Assembly (NCBI GenBank): GCA_934101145.1
Contig: CAKOPZ010000016.1
Span: forward strand, 1 to 35,185
Direction of reading: 5' to 3'
Source: an uncultured Clostridia bacterium
GTDB taxonomy: Bacteria; Bacillota; Clostridia; TANB77; CAG-508
DNA length: 35,185 bases
Shown here: positions 33,459-35,185 of the stretch, piece by piece
Layout: every line of letters starts with the position of its first letter
Position numbering within the stretch: position 1 is the stretch's first letter
Made by a program: the position numbers and the translations under genes
The notes under the pieces: generated by a model
The model's database searches: none
Told to the model about the DNA's origin: nothing
The model's input: only the letters and a program-made list of their open reading frames with translations

Positions 33459-33585
33459 CCAATGATGCAGAAATGTGGGGTAAGCGTAGCATGCGTATAC
33501 TAAAAGGCAGTAATGCACTTTGAAAATTAAATATATTAAAAAATACACTGCAGAAAATATGAATTCCACATCGTATTACAATTTA

Positions 33586-33637
33586 TGAATAAAAAATTAA
33601 CACACCAGTATTGACAATGTCTTATATTTTTTATTCA
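33586..33637 (-). terminator. Terminator-like inverted repeat after the Fic gene
   Basis: TGAATAAAAAAT (33586-33597) and ATTTTTTATTCA (33626-33637) are perfect 12-base inverted repeats starting 1 base beyond the stop codon. The A6/T6 arms allow termination in either direction. The loop carries a small GACA/TGTC palindrome. Confidence 0.55.
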
Positions 33638-33638
33638 A

Positions 33639-34571
33639 CTAAATTTGCATATAGCATTTTTCTTTAATGAATTGTTTTATTTTTACTTCATCCTTTCCCT
33701 CATAATATGGAATAAGTAAATTCTTAAATTCTTCCGTTAGTTCTGCTGGTATTGCAATTATTCCCTTTCCTTTTGAAATTAGAAAATGATTACTAAATAT
33801 TACTGATGTTCTCTTATTTCCATCTATAAATATTTGTTTTTTCATTGTATATAGCAAAAGTTCAATGGCTATATCTACACTGTCTGTTTTCTCATTAAAT
33901 ATTTTATACAATTCCTCTTTTATTACACTTTCAATTGGTAAGTCTGGTTTCCAATTCGTTCCACCAATTGACACCGGAACATTTCTTACTTTTCCTGCTG
34001 AATAATAAAAACCTTCTTCTACCATTTTATTTATTTCACAAAGTAAAGAAAAATTTGTGTCACTTAATATAACGTTTTTATTTAATATAAATTCCCATGC
34101 ATGCTTCAAATTTACAATCTTCATGATATCATCTGATGTCATGTTATTTACTTTTCCGCCTTCAATGATGCTTTCTGTATCTGCAAATGTAGTTGCCACT
34201 CCTTCAAGTATAGCCTGTTTGTAAATAGTATCAACTAGATGTCTCTTTGCAAAATCTATATTTTGTTTTACTTCTTCTGAAAGCTCTTCTTCTATATAGT
34301 TTAATTGTTTTAGTTGTTTTGTTATTTCTTTAATTTGTTTTTTTAGCTCTTTAGCTTTAATACTATTGTTCAATATTAAATTATACAATTCTTCTGAATA
34401 TTCGCCAGCATATTTGGTTAATCCTATTCCATCTTCTCTATAATGTACATATATATACTTGCTTGAATTATTTTCTCTTATTTCTACAGCTCCATAAATT
34501 AGTGATTGTAATTCTTTTTCAATCATCTGCTTTTCTTGAAGCAAATGCATAATTTCAGTCTTATCTTCCAT
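33639..34571 (-). CDS. Fic-family protein with an altered catalytic motif
   Basis: 310 residues from the ATG at 34571 (AAAGGAG 7 bases upstream); the longer frame is repeat DNA. Residues about 60-110 are Lys/Glu-rich and probably coiled. The Fic domain has Q-I-F-I-D-G-N-K-R-T (246-255) where family members usually have H-P-F-x-D/E-G-N-G/K-R. The histidine that activates the target hydroxyl is thus replaced by Gln, while the phosphate-binding D-G-N-K-R is kept. An I-L-E-G (121-124) followed by T-E-S-I-I-E-G-G resembles the inhibitory-helix region of related Fic proteins. Fic proteins usually transfer AMP to proteins; this one may be inactive or have another activity. The gene stands alone behind a promoter embedded in repeated operators. 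Confidence 0.85.
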   Translation of the reverse strand: MEDKTEIMHLLQEKQMIEKELQSLIYGAVEIRENNSSKYIYVHYREDGIGLTKYAGEYSEELYNLILNNSIKAKELKKQIKEITKQLKQLNYIEEELSEEVKQNIDFAKRHLVDTIYKQAILEGVATTFADTESIIEGGKVNNMTSDDIMKIVNLKHAWEFILNKNVILSDTNFSLLCEINKMVEEGFYYSAGKVRNVPVSIGGTNWKPDLPIESVIKEELYKIFNEKTDSVDIAIELLLYTMKKQIFIDGNKRTSVIFSNHFLISKGKGIIAIPAELTEEFKNLLIPYYEGKDEVKIKQFIKEKCYMQI

Positions 34572-34586
34572 TATTTTTCTCCTTTC

Positions 34587-34704
34587 AAAATGTGAAACAT
34601 TTTTAGTTATTTTAACGTTATTTTGTTTCACATTTTTATTATACCACAAATGCAAAAAATGTGAAACTTTTTTGTGATATTTCATCACTTTTGTTTCACA
34701 TTTT
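34587..34704. promoter_or_regulatory. Four inverted copies of GTTTCACATTTT (operator-like array)
   Basis: Copies at 34587-34598 (reverse), 34625-34636 (forward), 34656-34667 (reverse) and 34693-34704 (forward), all perfect and alternating in direction, about 31-38 bases apart. Copies 2 and 3 flank and overlap the Fic promoter; copies 3 and 4 form a stem with a nested GTGAT/ATCAC that may terminate groEL. The pattern suggests cooperative binding by a repressor. Confidence 0.75.
34638..34666 (-). promoter_or_regulatory. Promoter of the Fic gene
   Basis: Minus strand: TTTCAC (34661-34666), 17-base spacer ending TGTGG, TATAAT (34638-34643). The -35 box lies within operator copy 3, and copy 2 begins just beyond the -10 box, so binding would block the promoter. 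Confidence 0.65.
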
Positions 34705-34721
34705 ATACATATCAATAAATT

Positions 34722-35185
34722 CTAATACATTCCGCTCATATCTTGTGAATCTTGATGTGCTCCTCCACATCCACATTCTTTTTCTTTTTTGTCTGTTACT
34801 AAGCTTTCTGTTGTTAAAATCATTGATGCAATTGATTCTGCATTTTGAATAGCACTACGAGATACTTTTGTAGGGTCAACTATTCCAGCTTTTTTCATAT
34901 CAACATATTCTGTTTTACCTGCGTCAAATCCAACGCCAACTTCACTTGCTTTTACTTTTTCAAGTACAACTGCTGGCTCTAAGCCTGCATTTATAGCAAT
35001 TTGTTTAACTGGCTCTTCTAATGCTTTTAAAATAATTTTACCACCAATTTTTTCATCATCTTCTAATGTTTCTACTATCTTAGCTACTTTTGGAATAATG
35101 TTTACATATGCAGTTCCACCACCTGCTACAATTCCTTCTTCAACAGCTGCTTTTGTTGCAGATAAAGCATCTTCTATTCTTAATT
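34722..35185 (-). CDS. groEL: Chaperonin GroEL, C-terminal part
   Basis: 154 codons of the 3' end; the rest lies beyond the right edge. The reading L-R-I-E-D-A-L-S-A-T-K-A-A-V-E-E-G-I-V-A-G-G-G, later A-G-L-E-P-A-V-V, Y-V-D-M-K-K-A-G-I-V-D-P-T-K-V and A-S-M-I-L-T-T-E, is unmistakably the GroEL equatorial domain. The C-terminal tail is unusual: after D-K-K-E-K-E it runs C-G-C-G-G-A-H-Q-D with two cysteines, and ends S-G-M-Y rather than a long G-G-M repeat. GroEL folds cytosolic proteins with GroES in an ATP-driven cycle. Confidence 0.95.
   Translation of the reverse strand, partial: LRIEDALSATKAAVEEGIVAGGGTAYVNIIPKVAKIVETLEDDEKIGGKIILKALEEPVKQIAINAGLEPAVVLEKVKASEVGVGFDAGKTEYVDMKKAGIVDPTKVSRSAIQNAESIASMILTTESLVTDKKEKECGCGGAHQDSQDMSGMY

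Noticed and set aside
33460..33585. Small RNA or riboswitch upstream of mtaB
   Set aside because: Only a short imperfect palindrome (GTAGCATGCGTATAC region) is visible; nothing resembles a known riboswitch or tRNA.
1..35185. CRISPR array, prophage or insertion sequence with transposase
   Set aside because: No regularly spaced direct repeats, no integrase or transposase frames; the only repeats are the dispersed inverted-repeat elements, the operator array and the microsatellite.

Overview
The window reads as chromosome of a low-GC (about 30% G+C by eye), Gram-positive, spore-forming anaerobe of the Clostridia. The evidence is the AT-rich codon use, the Clostridia/Bacilli operon orders (yicC-remA-gmk-rpoZ-priA-def-fmt and asp23-amaP-DUF2273-nusB-xseA-xseB), the sporulation genes spoIVB and sleB, and formate-tetrahydrofolate ligase. 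I cannot name the species. Every supported gene lies on the minus strand, so transcription runs from high to low coordinates.

Layout from the right edge: the 3' end of groEL; a Fic-family gene behind four inverted copies of a 12-base operator-like repeat; mtaB; a tiny membrane protein; cdaA-truA-DUF2651; then a 12-kb Tad-like (type II/IV pilus or secretion) locus with CpaB, two CpaE-like proteins, CpaF, a fused TadB/TadC and six small membrane-anchored pseudopilin-like proteins; spoIVB, a transglutaminase-like protein and rsmE; a structured 245-bp repeat element; an H1-like-tailed membrane protein followed by yicC, remA, rpoZ, gmk, priA, def and fmt; the asp23 envelope-stress cluster with nusB and exonuclease VII; a DUF212 protein; fhs; sleB; and the first codons of a gene that runs off the left edge and carries an (AC)11 microsatellite.

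The most striking observation concerns translation. Three otherwise intact conserved genes (priA, cpaF, mtaB) are each broken by one extra base. In all three the break is at an in-frame CGG codon, and skipping the C restores a family-conserved glycine (GGA, GGA, GGT). I checked every minus-strand CGG in the window by hand: about 46 lie in coding sequence, about 43 of these are out of frame, and the only three in frame are the three break points. This suggests CGG is not read as arginine here. It may instead promote +1 frameshifting (or CGGN quadruplet decoding as Gly). A possible fourth site is an ATG-AAA-CGG start upstream of the DUF212 gene. Sequence error or gene decay is still possible, but it would not by itself explain why all three breaks fall on the same otherwise unused codon.

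Other structure: a dispersed inverted-repeat family sits just after the stop codons of four genes or operons, several promoters have good -35/-10 spacing, and hairpins overlie the start regions of sleB, spoIVB and xseB.
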